Below, one piece after another: positions 46,472-54,665 of a stretch of DNA of 64,000 nucleotides. The notes beneath the pieces were generated by a model. That model made no database searches and had not been told where the DNA came from. It was given only the letters and a program-made list of their open reading frames with translations. The position numbers were made by a program, and so were the translations under genes. The number at the start of each line of letters is the position of its first letter. Within the stretch, counting starts at the first letter, position 1. This DNA comes from Knoellia flava TL1 (GTDB lineage: Bacteria; Actinomycetota; Actinomycetes; Actinomycetales; Dermatophilaceae): NCBI RefSeq assembly GCF_000768675.1, contig NZ_AVPI01000010.1:28757-92756 (forward strand). Direction: 5' to 3'.

Positions 46472-47505
46472 GCGCCCAGCTCACCGAGACGACGCGGGTC
46501 GAGACCGCGGCGTCGTCCGCACCCGAGCGCAAGGTCAACCCGTTCCTGCGGGCCGGCCTGCTCCTGCTCGCGCTGCTCGTCGTGCTCGCCCTGCCCTGGT
46601 ACATCTACCCGCCGGTGGCGATGGACATCCTCGCGTGGGGCCTGTTCGCCATCTCGATCGACCTGCTCCTCGGCTTCACCGGTCTGCTGAGCTTCGGTCA
46701 CGCCGCCTTCTGGGGCACGTCGGCCTACGTCACCGGCATCATCGCCATCCGCAGCGGGCTGCCGTTCCCGGTCGCGGTGCTCGGCGGCGCGATCGTCGCG
46801 ATGCTGCTGGCCGTGCCGACGGGGTACCTCGCGGTGCGCCGCACAGGCATCTACTTCGCGATGGTGACGCTGGCCTTCGCGCAGATGCTCTTCTTCATCG
46901 CCAACCAGGCCCGCGACCTCACCGGTGGCGAGAACGGCCTCCAGGGCATCCCGAAGTCGTTCTTCGGCGTCGAGCTCGTCGAGACCGACCCGTTCTACTT
47001 CTACTACGCCGCACTGCCGCTCATCCTGCTCGGGGCGTTCGCCGCCTGGCGCACGGTGTCGTCGCCCTTCGGCCGAGTCCTGCTCGCCATCCGCGACAAC
47101 CCGGCCCGGGCGCGGGCGCTCGGCTACGACGTCGAGCGCTACAAGATCATGGTCTTCGTCATCTCGGCGGGGATCGCCGGTCTCGCCGGTGGCGTCTTCT
47201 CGGTGAGCCACGGCTTCGCCTCCCTCCAGGAGCTCATCTGGACGACGTCGGGCAAGGTCGTGCTCATCACCGTCCTCGGCGGCATCGGCACGCTGTGGGG
47301 TGGGCCGCTCGGCGCCGCCGTCGTCGTCATCCTCGAGGACCAGCTCGCCTCGTCGGGCTTCAACGGCATCGGCATCATCACCGGCACGATCTTCGTCCTC
47401 ATCGTCCTGCTCTTCCGCAAGGGCATCTGGGGCACGGGTGCCGACCTCATCGCCAAGGTGCGCAACCGCGGCGCCTCGTCCAGGGCCGGGCGACGCGATG
47501 CTTGA
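46468..47505 (+). CDS. Branched-chain-type ABC transporter permease (LivM family)
   Basis: 345 residues. A 25-residue cytosolic tail, then LALPWYIYPPVAMDILAWGL, LLGFTGLLSFGHAAFWGTSA and the coupling loop AIRDNPARARALGYDVERYK, all typical of LivM. Partner of the LivH-type subunit. Its stop overlaps the dehydrogenase start by 8 bases, tying the two functions tightly together. Confidence 0.93.
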   Translation: MSAQLTETTRVETAASSAPERKVNPFLRAGLLLLALLVVLALPWYIYPPVAMDILAWGLFAISIDLLLGFTGLLSFGHAAFWGTSAYVTGIIAIRSGLPFPVAVLGGAIVAMLLAVPTGYLAVRRTGIYFAMVTLAFAQMLFFIANQARDLTGGENGLQGIPKSFFGVELVETDPFYFYYAALPLILLGAFAAWRTVSSPFGRVLLAIRDNPARARALGYDVERYKIMVFVISAGIAGLAGGVFSVSHGFASLQELIWTTSGKVVLITVLGGIGTLWGGPLGAAVVVILEDQLASSGFNGIGIITGTIFVLIVLLFRKGIWGTGADLIAKVRNRGASSRAGRRDA

Positions 47506-48247
47506 CGGCCGCACCGCCCTCGTCACGGGCGCCGGCAGCGGCATCGGCGCGGCGGTCGTCGAGCGGCTGGCGTCCTCCGGGGCGCGGGTCCACGCCGTCG
47601 ACATCGACGGCGACGGCCTCGACAAGCTCGTCGCCCGCGTCGGTGACGGCCGCGTGACGCCCTGGGTCGTCGACCTCTCGGACCTCGACGCGCACGACAC
47701 GCTGCCCACCGACGTCGACATCCTCGTCAACAACGCCGGCATCCAGCACGTCGCGCCGGTGCACGAGTTCCCGGTCGACGAGTTCGAGCGGATCCACCGG
47801 ATCATGCTGCTCTCGCCCTTCCGGCTCGTGCGAGCCTGCCTCCCACACATGTATGCCGGCGGCTGGGGTCGCGTCGTCAACGTCTCGTCGGTGCACGGGC
47901 TGAGGGCGAGTGCCTTCAAGTCCGCCTACGTCGCTGCCAAGCATGGGCTCGAAGGCCTGAGCAAGGTCGTCGCGCTCGAGTCCGGTGACAAGGGCGTGAC
48001 GAGCAACTGCATCAACCCGGCCTACGTCCGCACGCCGCTCGTCGAGAAGCAGGTCGCCGACCAGGCCGCCGCCCACGGCATCCCCGAGTCCGACGTCCTC
48101 GAGAAGATCATGCTCACCCCGGTCGCGGTGAAGCGGTTGATCGAGCCGGTCGAGGTCGCCGACCTCGTGGCCTTCCTCTGCGGGCCGTCGTCGGACTCGA
48201 TCTCGGGATCGTCGTTCACGATGGACGGCGGCTGGACCGCCCACTGA
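47498..48247 (+). CDS. 3-hydroxybutyrate dehydrogenase (SDR)
   Basis: 249 residues. Rossmann motif ALVTGAGSGIGAAVVERLAS, NNAGIQHVAPVHEFP and the catalytic Ser-Tyr-Lys block VNVSSVHGLRASAFKSAYVA followed by AKHG. The NNAGIQHV and FKSAYVAAKHG strings are characteristic of D-3-hydroxybutyrate dehydrogenase, which oxidises 3-hydroxybutyrate to acetoacetate with NAD. It is the last gene of the transporter operon and overlaps livM by 8 bases. Chromosomal synteny ends here; the next 3.7 kb is accessory DNA. Confidence 0.88.
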   Translation: MLDGRTALVTGAGSGIGAAVVERLASSGARVHAVDIDGDGLDKLVARVGDGRVTPWVVDLSDLDAHDTLPTDVDILVNNAGIQHVAPVHEFPVDEFERIHRIMLLSPFRLVRACLPHMYAGGWGRVVNVSSVHGLRASAFKSAYVAAKHGLEGLSKVVALESGDKGVTSNCINPAYVRTPLVEKQVADQAAAHGIPESDVLEKIMLTPVAVKRLIEPVEVADLVAFLCGPSSDSISGSSFTMDGGWTAH

Positions 48248-48271
48248 GTTGCAGCAGGCCGCTGGCGATGG

Positions 48272-48803
48272 TCAGTCTCGCCAGATTGGCACATGGCGTC
48301 GACGGCTCACCCGGTGGCACTCGAGCGTCGTATCGGCGAATCGTTCGATGACGTTCTCCGGGCCGGTCACCAAGAGCGAGTCTGCGTATGCGGGCCCTTC
48401 GATGGTGGTCTCGCCGCATGCCGCTCGGCCGGCGAACCCTTCGGACACCCAGTGTTCTTCCAGCAGTTCAAGGAGTGGGGCATGTGATGGTTCCATTGCG
48501 CATGATTTCTTGCGCCTCGTCCGACCATTCCGCCGAGGCCCACCACGTCCATGACCGCGTCGCTAGCTCTTGCGCCATCAATGCGTACTTCAGTTGGGAG
48601 GCAGTGATGTCGTCAATCTTCCCGGCTGCTGCGGAGGGCAGCGACCCCGAGTCGACCCCTGGTCGCAATTCGACCAAGCGTGACCAGCTCGTGTAGCCGT
48701 CGATCTCTTCCCCATATTGCGTCAGGCTTGATATCTCGGTCCACGTGCAGAGTCAGCCGTCGGGCAGGCGCCCAGGGAGCAGAATGCGCAGTGTCGGGGT
48801 CAT
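48272..48803 (-). pseudogene. Degraded gene: one in-frame stop and one frameshift
   Basis: A good start exists at ATG 48803 with AGGTGA upstream (MTPTLRILLPGRLPDG), but a TGA at 48753-48755 stops it after 16 codons. The same frame then stays open to 48468 (WTEISSLTQYGEEIDGYTSW, KIDDITASQLKYALMAQELA), and a +1 frame continues from 48496 to 48272 (LLELLEEHWVSEGFAGRAAC, YADSLLVTGPENVIERFADT). Joined, these give about 175 residues of coherent-looking protein of unknown family. Codon use is protein-like in both pieces. The alternative is two short coupled genes of 69+ and 74 residues. Confidence 0.5.
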
Positions 48804-48821
48804 CGGTTCACCTCGCATCTC

Positions 48822-49316
48822 TCATGAATCGCCACGGATGACCCACGACACCACGTACGAGCGCACACCCTCAGAGAGATCCAGACTTTCCAACGTAGCG
48901 AATTCCATCGTCAGCGTCGCGACAGTTGACGCGGGGACGCCGCCGGCCTTCAGGAGCTGGTAGGTCACAAGGCGAGCCCTCAAGGGCCTTTGGCTGGTGC
49001 CAATGTCAATGTGCGGTTGATTCCAATGTGCTCGTGTGATGTCGTTGACTGCCACGGCGGCGTCGGACTTTGGCGCTTCCTCCTGCATGCGACCGTCAAT
49101 GCGCCAGTAGTATTGGCTCGGTCTCAGAGTTTGCGGCCCTATTGCCGCGGTGGGAGGAGAGTCGGGTGGCGGCTCGTACGCGTCAAAGCTCAAGTTTTCA
49201 GAAGAATTTGCGGCACTACCCTCATGAGGAGAGAGGGCTTCGCATTCGGCGTAGCATCCGCTCAAGGAGAGGCAACAGAGTGCCACAATGCCCGTGCGTG
49301 TCTGTCTCATCGACAC
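48822..49316 (-). CDS. Small lipoprotein of unknown function
   Basis: 164 residues from GTG 49316 (ATG 49310 is also possible). A short signal peptide ends in lipobox LSLSGC. The mature chain has no known domain: PPTAAIGPQTLRPSQYYWRI, ARLVTYQLLKAGGVPASTVA, SYVVSWVIRGDS. The C-terminal strand-rich part suggests a small beta domain. Base composition is lower in GC than the flanking core genes. It lies directly between a truncated secreted-protein remnant and the degraded gene, all on the minus strand. Confidence 0.6.
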   Translation of the reverse strand: MSMRQTRTGIVALCCLSLSGCYAECEALSPHEGSAANSSENLSFDAYEPPPDSPPTAAIGPQTLRPSQYYWRIDGRMQEEAPKSDAAVAVNDITRAHWNQPHIDIGTSQRPLRARLVTYQLLKAGGVPASTVATLTMEFATLESLDLSEGVRSYVVSWVIRGDS

Positions 49317-49321
49317 GTCAC

Positions 49322-49537
49322 TCAGCAGGTCCAGCGGCTGTCGTTGTCCGTGTAGGCGATGTAGTTTTGGCCACTGATGACAATTCGGTGGTAACTCTCA
49401 CCTAGCCAGGTGTTGGTTCCAACCCCTTTGCAGTACCACTTGGCGTTTGCGTTGGTTCGAGAGGTAAAGCGTCCGTCGTATCCGTTCGCGAGGTGGTCCC
49501 ATCCGTACCAGCGGTGGCGGTACAGGTCGACGTCCAC
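49322..49537 (-). CDS. Remnant or small Tyr/Trp-rich protein, probably missing its N-terminus
   Basis: 71 residues from a GTG; the frame remains open upstream to a TAG near 49650 without a signal peptide or ribosome site. The visible part (VDLYRHRWYGWDHLANGYDG, TSRTNANAKWYCKGVGTNTW, NYIAYTDNDSRWTC) has two cysteines and aromatic spacing like small secreted beta-sandwich proteins. The lack of any export signal suggests that the 5-prime end was lost. Function unknown. Confidence 0.45.
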   Translation of the reverse strand: MDVDLYRHRWYGWDHLANGYDGRFTSRTNANAKWYCKGVGTNTWLGESYHRIVISGQNYIAYTDNDSRWTC

Positions 49538-49960
49538 GACATTGGTGGTTGAAAACGGGCATTCAGGGCTCTTCCCAGATGAGGGTGTAGGTCGGCCGGG
49601 CGCGTCGGTCCGCAGATAGACGTCGAGGTCTCCCGACGACGGAGGTTCCTACGCCATCCATCCGAAAGACCTCGACGTGACCGACGCTACCCCGCCGGCC
49701 GGCTTCGGCCGCCCTGACCTGACCGCCTTCGCGTTTCATCCCAATCGACCCTGATCGAGTCTGCTGACCCCCTCGACGAGAACGCAGCGACATCACAGCC
49801 ACCCAACCCCGACCGTCCGGGAAGCCGGGACACGTCACATGGCCTGTGCTGCGGGCGTGTCGAGTGGGTCGTCCAGGGGCGACGCAGGAGCGTCGACGCG
49901 ACGTGCTGAGAGGTGGTTCCAGTCGAGCACTAGGACACCGGCTACAGGCATGGCGATAGG
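49538..49960. other. Gene-poor accessory stretch with a 12-bp inverted repeat
   Basis: No convincing gene. ACGTCGAGGTCT (49620-49631) and AGACCTCGACGT (49667-49678) are perfect 12-bp complements 35 bases apart. The rest is unremarkable mixed sequence of lower GC, with no octamer GTATGCCG. Confidence 0.6.
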
Positions 49961-50902
49961 TCAGGAACGGCGTCGCTCCCTACGCAGGAGGGAGCGCAGA
50001 GTCTCGGCGTTCGCGTAGCCGACCCGTAGCGCGATCTCGGCGGAGGTAAGGTCCGTGGTTGCTGAGAGGTGCCGAGCTCGTTCGATGCGAAGCCGTTGGA
50101 CGAAGCCGAGCGGAGTGAGGTTGAGCGCCGCACGGACTCGTCGTTCGAGGGTGCGCCGGCTGGTGCCGAGCGACTGCGCGACGAAGGCGACGTTGAACGG
50201 TTCGTCCAGGCGGGCGCGCACGAAGCGTTCGAACTCGACGACGATCGGGTCCTCGTGCCGGAGATGTTCGTAGGCGACGAAGGCCGCCTGCGACGGACGC
50301 TCGTCGATGATGAGGAGCTTGGCGACATGTTGGGCCAGGTCGGGGCTGATCGATCGCACGAGTGAGAGCGCGAGGTCGATGTGGGCGAACGCGGCGCCGG
50401 CGGTGACGAGGTTCCCGTCGACCACGACCATGGTGTCGAGATCGAGGGCGACGGTCGGATAGCGCTTCAGGAACTCCGGCCCCAGGAACCAGCTGGTCGT
50501 CGCCCGCCGATGATGCATCCGTCCGGTCTCGGCGACAGCGAACACGCCGGTGCACGCCGCGGCGATCCGGGTGGTCGCGTCGTCGAGGCGCCCGAGCGAG
50601 GCGATGACCGAACGAGCATCTCGGCTCTGGAGGGCGTCGTTGGTAGCGGCGGCCGTGAGGGTTCCAAGCGCAGGGACGACGACCACGTCGAACTCTGCGG
50701 ACTCCGACAGCGGGTGGTCCACCGACAGGGTCATCGATGCCGTCGTGGTCACTCTCCGTTTCGGTCCGAGGATGGCGAGTTCGATCGGGTCGATCCGCGG
50801 GTCGACATCGCCGCGGGCTCCGTCGGCCACCCGCACGATGTCGATGACCGACGCGACAGCCGAACCGAAGCAGCCGTCGATCGCGATCAGTCCGATACGC
50901 AT
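49961..50902 (-). CDS. GlxA-type AraC-family transcriptional regulator with DJ-1/PfpI domain
   Basis: 313 residues from ATG 50902. Residues 1-185 are a DJ-1/PfpI-like sensor (RIGLIAIDGCFGSAVASVID; nucleophile-like Cys in IAAACTGVFAVAETG). Residues from about 215 are the AraC HTH pair (FVAQSLGTSRRTLERRVRAA; TSAEIALRVGYANAETLRSL). It diverges from a small monooxygenase gene 108 bases away and probably controls it. Codon use is somewhat less GC-rich at third positions than in core genes, in keeping with acquisition. Confidence 0.87.
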   Translation of the reverse strand: MRIGLIAIDGCFGSAVASVIDIVRVADGARGDVDPRIDPIELAILGPKRRVTTTASMTLSVDHPLSESAEFDVVVVPALGTLTAAATNDALQSRDARSVIASLGRLDDATTRIAAACTGVFAVAETGRMHHRRATTSWFLGPEFLKRYPTVALDLDTMVVVDGNLVTAGAAFAHIDLALSLVRSISPDLAQHVAKLLIIDERPSQAAFVAYEHLRHEDPIVVEFERFVRARLDEPFNVAFVAQSLGTSRRTLERRVRAALNLTPLGFVQRLRIERARHLSATTDLTSAEIALRVGYANAETLRSLLRRERRRS

Positions 50903-51010
50903 GGCGCGAACAATAGCAATACTGCCGTATACGCCACTTCTCACATGCCCTTGCTCGTCATACTCTGAACTCGCTTCACCAAGAAACCTCGACACCTAGG
51001 AGAACCCCTC

Positions 51011-51322
51011 ATGTCCACACCCGCATCACTTCCGTATGCCTTCGTCGCCAAGATCGTCGCGGCCGATGGACAGCACGACGCGCTCGCCGATCTGCTCGCC
51101 GGCGCTGTCGCGCTCGCCAACGAAGAAGTAGGAACGATTGTCTGGTTCGCGGTCAGGACCCACGCCGACACCTTCTGGATCTTCGATGCATTCCCCGACG
51201 AGGCCGCTCGCGACGCCCACGCCAACGGCGCCATCGTCGCAGCCCTGATGGCCAACCAGCACCTCCTCGGCGCAGCGCCCGAGATCCTGGCGGCCGACGT
51301 CCTCGCGTCCAAGCTCCCGTAG
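51011..51322 (+). CDS. Antibiotic biosynthesis monooxygenase (ABM) domain protein
   Basis: 103 residues, ATG with AGGAGAA upstream. The single ABM ferredoxin-like fold is seen in YAFVAKIVAADGQHDALADL and TIVWFAVRTHADTFWIFDAF with AHANGAIVAALMANQHLLG. Relatives include quinol monooxygenase YgiN and small oxygenases in detoxification. Probably induced through the divergent GlxA-type regulator. The GTATGCC copy in this gene is the only one in the window not followed by G. Confidence 0.85.
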   Translation: MSTPASLPYAFVAKIVAADGQHDALADLLAGAVALANEEVGTIVWFAVRTHADTFWIFDAFPDEAARDAHANGAIVAALMANQHLLGAAPEILAADVLASKLP

Positions 51323-51844
51323 TCCGCCAACGCACGAGACGATCGCGCCCCGCCGAGCCGTCGCTAGGTCGCGACGCAACGCCACGCTGCGTTGCCGAGC
51401 GGTGCGAGGCCTATCGGCACACGGACAGGATGCCGGCCGCGAGCGCTCAGCCGGCTAGGGGTCCGTCGCAGAGGAGAGCGACGTCGGTGTCGGGCAGAGC
51501 CGTGAGGCCAGCGCGTCGCGCGACCACCAGAACCGAACCGCCCCTGCCCTGCGTTTCCGCAGGTCAGGAGCTGTTCGCCGGAGCCGCCTGTCGGAATCGA
51601 ACCGACGACCTAATCACGTCGGCTTTGCGTCTATCGCTTGATGCGCCCACTGGGCGAAGGAGCCGCTGACCTGCGCAAACGCCGAGCGTGGGGGACGCCG
51701 CCATCCGGTGGTGACCGACGACGACCGACCGTTTCACCGGAGCTTGCGGCGGCGTCGAAGCCGAGCAAGCTCCATTCCTTTAGCTCACCGCACCCTCCTC
51801 CTCGCCGGTCCCGTCGTCGTCGAAGACGTTTCAGTGGCCCGCGG
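51323..51844. other. Gene-poor junction region with tRNA fragment
   Basis: Holds a possible terminator (GCAACGC 51376-51382 with GCGTTGC 51389-51395), the tRNA 3-prime fragment at 51580-51616, and an open stretch on the minus strand ending at about 51617 (SGSFAQWAHQAIDAKPT) that could be the tail of a lost gene. No intact gene was found. Confidence 0.6.
51580..51616 (-). tRNA. 3-prime fragment of a tRNA gene (tRNA-Thr-like), probable att-site remnant
   Basis: On the minus strand, a variable loop AGGTC is followed by a perfect T arm (GTCGG, loop TTCGATT, CCGAC) and the acceptor strand AGGCGGCTCC. This resembles the 3-prime end of actinobacterial tRNA-Thr genes as I remember them. The preceding bases do not form an anticodon stem, so the 5-prime half is absent and no CCA is encoded. 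Such fragments are left by integrative elements. Confidence 0.6.
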
Positions 51845-53068
51845 TCAAGGTTCTCGAGCAACCGAACGGCTGATTTCTGACAGATTTCCCAACTTGCTCG
51901 TAGAGTCGCCGGTGTGGCGCGTGGAGACAGGTATCGGACTCGCTGAGACGGTGACGATGAACTTGCTGGTGCGGTGAACCTGCTCCGTTGGGCCGACGGT
52001 CTTCGTGAGGAGCTGTCGGTAGGGGAGGTGGGAGTTCCAGACGGTCCAGAGCTCGCCGCCGGGGGCGAGGGCGCGGGCGGCGTCGGCGAAGAGGCGCTCG
52101 GCGAGGCCGACGTGGACGGTGGCCCCGATGTGGAACGGCGGGTTGAGGACGACAAGGTTCACCGAGGCGTCGGCCAGAGTCTCGAGCGCGTCGGCGCGCA
52201 CGACCGCGACGCGGTCGGCGACGCCGTTGGCCTCGGCGGTCGCGGCGGCTGAGGCCACGGCGGCTGCGGACTGGTCGGTCGCGAGCACGTGGAGGTCGGG
52301 GCGGGCGAGGGCCAGGGCGGCCGCCACGACGCCACTGCCGCAGGCGAGGTCGACGGCACGCTCGGCAACGCGCATCGACGGGATCGCGTCGAGGAGCAGC
52401 CGGGTGCCGATGTCGACCGAGGTGCCGGCGAAGACTCCGCCGTGGGCGACGACGGTGAGCCCGACGTCGTCGTGACGTTCCCGGTGTGGCCACATCGACA
52501 CGACGGCCGGGCGCGGCGACGAGGCGTGCAGCACACGTGACTTCTGGCGCGCGAGGCTTGCCGAGACCTGCGAGAACGACTGTGCGAGAACGTCGTTCAT
52601 CGACCGCGACATGTGCTTGACCCGACCGCCGGCGACGACCCGGACGTCCGGGTGGGCGTGGGCTGCGACGAGCGCGGCCACCTCGTCGAGTGCGTCGAGG
52701 GAGCGCGGCAGCTGGAGCAGGACGAGCCGGGCACCGTCGAGGAGCGGGGCGTCGAGCCGGTGGTGGGCGAACGGCATACGGGCTCCGTCGCGTCCGAGAC
52801 CACGACGGGTGGCGTTCGCGACGAGCGCACGCTCGCCGAGGACGCCGTCCTGGTGCACGCGCACGCCCGAGGCGCCGCGCGCGAGGGCGCCGAGCGTGAG
52901 CGCGCCGTGGCGGTCGCCGATGACGACGACCTCGCCAACACCGGACGGCAACGGACCGGCCTCGTCGAGGACGAGCCGGTCCGTCGCGTCCCAGGCCTGG
53001 AGGTTCGGCGCCTCGACGTCGGGCCAGCGGCGCAGGTCGTCCCAGTCGAGCTCGTGTGCGTCCGACAC
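51845..53068 (-). CDS. RsmC/RlmG-type rRNA guanine N2-methyltransferase with abnormal C-terminal tail
   Basis: 407 residues from GTG 53068. A degenerate N-terminal domain (LRRWPDVEAPNLQAWDATDR) precedes the catalytic half with SAM motif VDLACGSGVVAAALALARPD and the N-methylation motif VVLNPPFHIG. It would methylate a guanine in 16S or 23S rRNA. Homologues end soon after the strand read here as FIVTVSA; this protein continues for about 26 residues (PIPVSTRHTGDSTSKLGNLS) encoded by visibly lower-GC DNA. The tail therefore looks like foreign sequence joined at the 3-prime end of the gene. The start lies 4 bases after the murA stop. Confidence 0.82.
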   Translation of the reverse strand: MSDAHELDWDDLRRWPDVEAPNLQAWDATDRLVLDEAGPLPSGVGEVVVIGDRHGALTLGALARGASGVRVHQDGVLGERALVANATRRGLGRDGARMPFAHHRLDAPLLDGARLVLLQLPRSLDALDEVAALVAAHAHPDVRVVAGGRVKHMSRSMNDVLAQSFSQVSASLARQKSRVLHASSPRPAVVSMWPHRERHDDVGLTVVAHGGVFAGTSVDIGTRLLLDAIPSMRVAERAVDLACGSGVVAAALALARPDLHVLATDQSAAAVASAAATAEANGVADRVAVVRADALETLADASVNLVVLNPPFHIGATVHVGLAERLFADAARALAPGGELWTVWNSHLPYRQLLTKTVGPTEQVHRTSKFIVTVSASPIPVSTRHTGDSTSKLGNLSEISRSVAREP

Positions 53069-53072
53069 CGGG

Positions 53073-54608
53073 TCAGATGTCGCGGAAGATCTCGATGGTC
53101 GCGCCAAGGGCGTTGAGACGCTCGGCGAGCTCCTCGTAGCCACGGTTGATGACGTAGACGTTGCGCAGCACCGACGTGCCGTTGGCGGCGAGCATCGCGA
53201 GGAGCACGACGACACCGGGACGCAGCGCCGGCGGGCACATGACCTCGGCCGGACGCCACTTGGCGGTGCGGCCGGTGATCATGACGCGGTGCGGGTCGAG
53301 CAGCTGGACCTGGGCGCCGACCTTGGTGAGCTCGGTGAGATAGATCGCGCGGTTCTCGTAGACCCAGTCGTGGATCATCGTCGTGCCCTCGGCGCACGCC
53401 GCGATGAGCGCGAAGAAAGGCAGGTTGTCGATGTTGAGGCCGGGGAAGGGCATCGGCGCGATCTTGTCGATCGGGGCCGTGAGCGAGCTCGGCAGGATCG
53501 TGATGTCGGCGAGCCGGGTGTGGCCGTTCTTGGCGAGGTACTCGTCGGAGAGCTCGTACTGCAGACCCATGCCGTCGAGGGTCGCGAGCTCGATCTCGAG
53601 GAACTCGATCGGCGCGCGCTCGATGGTGATCGAGGACTCCGTGACCACGGCGGCGGCGATGAGGCTCATGGCCTCGATCGGGTCCTCGCTGGGGGAGTAG
53701 TCGACGTCGACGTCGATCGAGTCGCGGCCGGTGACGGTGAGCGTCGTCGTGCCGACGCCCTGCACGTCGACGCCGAGCTTCTGGAGGAAGAAGCAGACGT
53801 CCTGGACCATGTAGTTCGACGACGCGTTGCGGATGACGGTCCTGCCCGGGTGCAGGGCGGCGGCGAAGAGGGCGTTCTCGGTGACGGTGTCTCCGCGCTC
53901 TGTGAGGACGATCGCACGCTCGGGACGCACCGTGCGGTCGACCTTGGCCTCGTAGAAGCCGTGCGTCGCCGTGACGTCGAGCCCGAACGACTGGAGCGCG
54001 GTGAGGTGCGGCTCGACGGTGCGGGTGCCGAGGTCGCAGCCGCCGGCGTAGGGCAGCGAGAAGGTGTCGAACTGGTGCAGCAGCGGCCCGAGGAACATGA
54101 TGACGGTGCGGGTGCGGCGGGCTGCGGCGATGTCGATCGAGGCGAGGTCGAGCGTCGCCGGCGGGATGATCTCGAGGTCGCTCGTGCCCTCGAGCCACCG
54201 GACCTTGACGCCCATCGAGGTGAGCACCTCGATGATCCGGTTGACCTCCTCGATGCGCGCGAGGTTGCGCAGCGTCGTGCGGCCCTTGTTGAGCAGGGCG
54301 GCGCAGAGGAGGCCGACGGCGGCGTTCTTGCTGGTCTTGACGGGGATCGAGCCGGAGAGCTTGGCGCCACCGACGATGCGCAGGTGCTGGGGTCCGCTGT
54401 GGCCGAGGGAGACGAACTCGCTGCCGAGGGTCTCGCCGACGCGGGCGAGCATCTCGAGGCTGAGGTTCTGCCGTCCCTGTTCGATGCGCGCGACGGCGCT
54501 CTGGCTGGTGCCGAGCTTCTCGGCGAGCTCGTTCTGGGTCAGGCCCTGGTGGCGGCGGGCGTCCCGGATGAGGGTGCCGATCCGGGTGAGGTAGCTGGAC
54601 TCAGTCAT
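53073..54608 (-). CDS. UDP-N-acetylglucosamine 1-carboxyvinyltransferase-like protein fused to an XRE helix-turn-helix
   Basis: 511 residues. Residues 8-63 are an XRE/Cro HTH (GLTQNELAEKLGTSQSAVAR, IEQGRQNLSLEMLARVGETL). Residues 74-505 are a full EPSP-synthase/MurA fold. Key MurA residues are present: SKNAA (Lys94-Asn95, the substrate-site KN) and the loop YAGGCDLGTR with Cys191 at the position of the phosphoenolpyruvate-binding Cys. The enzyme adds enolpyruvate to UDP-GlcNAc in the first committed step of peptidoglycan synthesis. The HTH suggests a second role in sensing cell-wall precursor and regulating genes. Similar fusions occur in other actinobacteria. An ATATC-G-GATAT repeat lies just upstream. 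Confidence 0.85.
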   Translation of the reverse strand: MTESSYLTRIGTLIRDARRHQGLTQNELAEKLGTSQSAVARIEQGRQNLSLEMLARVGETLGSEFVSLGHSGPQHLRIVGGAKLSGSIPVKTSKNAAVGLLCAALLNKGRTTLRNLARIEEVNRIIEVLTSMGVKVRWLEGTSDLEIIPPATLDLASIDIAAARRTRTVIMFLGPLLHQFDTFSLPYAGGCDLGTRTVEPHLTALQSFGLDVTATHGFYEAKVDRTVRPERAIVLTERGDTVTENALFAAALHPGRTVIRNASSNYMVQDVCFFLQKLGVDVQGVGTTTLTVTGRDSIDVDVDYSPSEDPIEAMSLIAAAVVTESSITIERAPIEFLEIELATLDGMGLQYELSDEYLAKNGHTRLADITILPSSLTAPIDKIAPMPFPGLNIDNLPFFALIAACAEGTTMIHDWVYENRAIYLTELTKVGAQVQLLDPHRVMITGRTAKWRPAEVMCPPALRPGVVVLLAMLAANGTSVLRNVYVINRGYEELAERLNALGATIEIFRDI

Positions 54609-54620
54609 GCGTTCCAGCGT

Positions 54621-54631
54621 ATATCGGATAT
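54621..54631 (-). promoter_or_regulatory. ATATCGGATAT repeat upstream of the HTH-MurA gene
   Basis: A perfect inverted repeat (5-bp arms around one base) 13 bases upstream of the start codon in an otherwise GC-rich region. It overlaps the likely -10 (TATACG on the coding strand) and may be an autoregulatory site for the XRE domain. Confidence 0.4.
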
Positions 54632-54665
54632 GAGATAACGCAAGCCTGAGCGTCGACGCCAGAAT

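Noticed and set aside
49563..49838. 91-codon minus-strand open frame
   Set aside because: Arg/Gly-rich, no ribosome site or motif, and it covers the 12-bp inverted repeat.
51580..51660. Complete tRNA gene
   Set aside because: Only the T arm and acceptor strand fold; no anticodon or D arm is present.
48250..51950. Integrase or transposase gene in the accessory patch
   Set aside because: All six frames were read for recombinase motifs; none found. Only the tRNA fragment and a short orphan tail hint at a former element.
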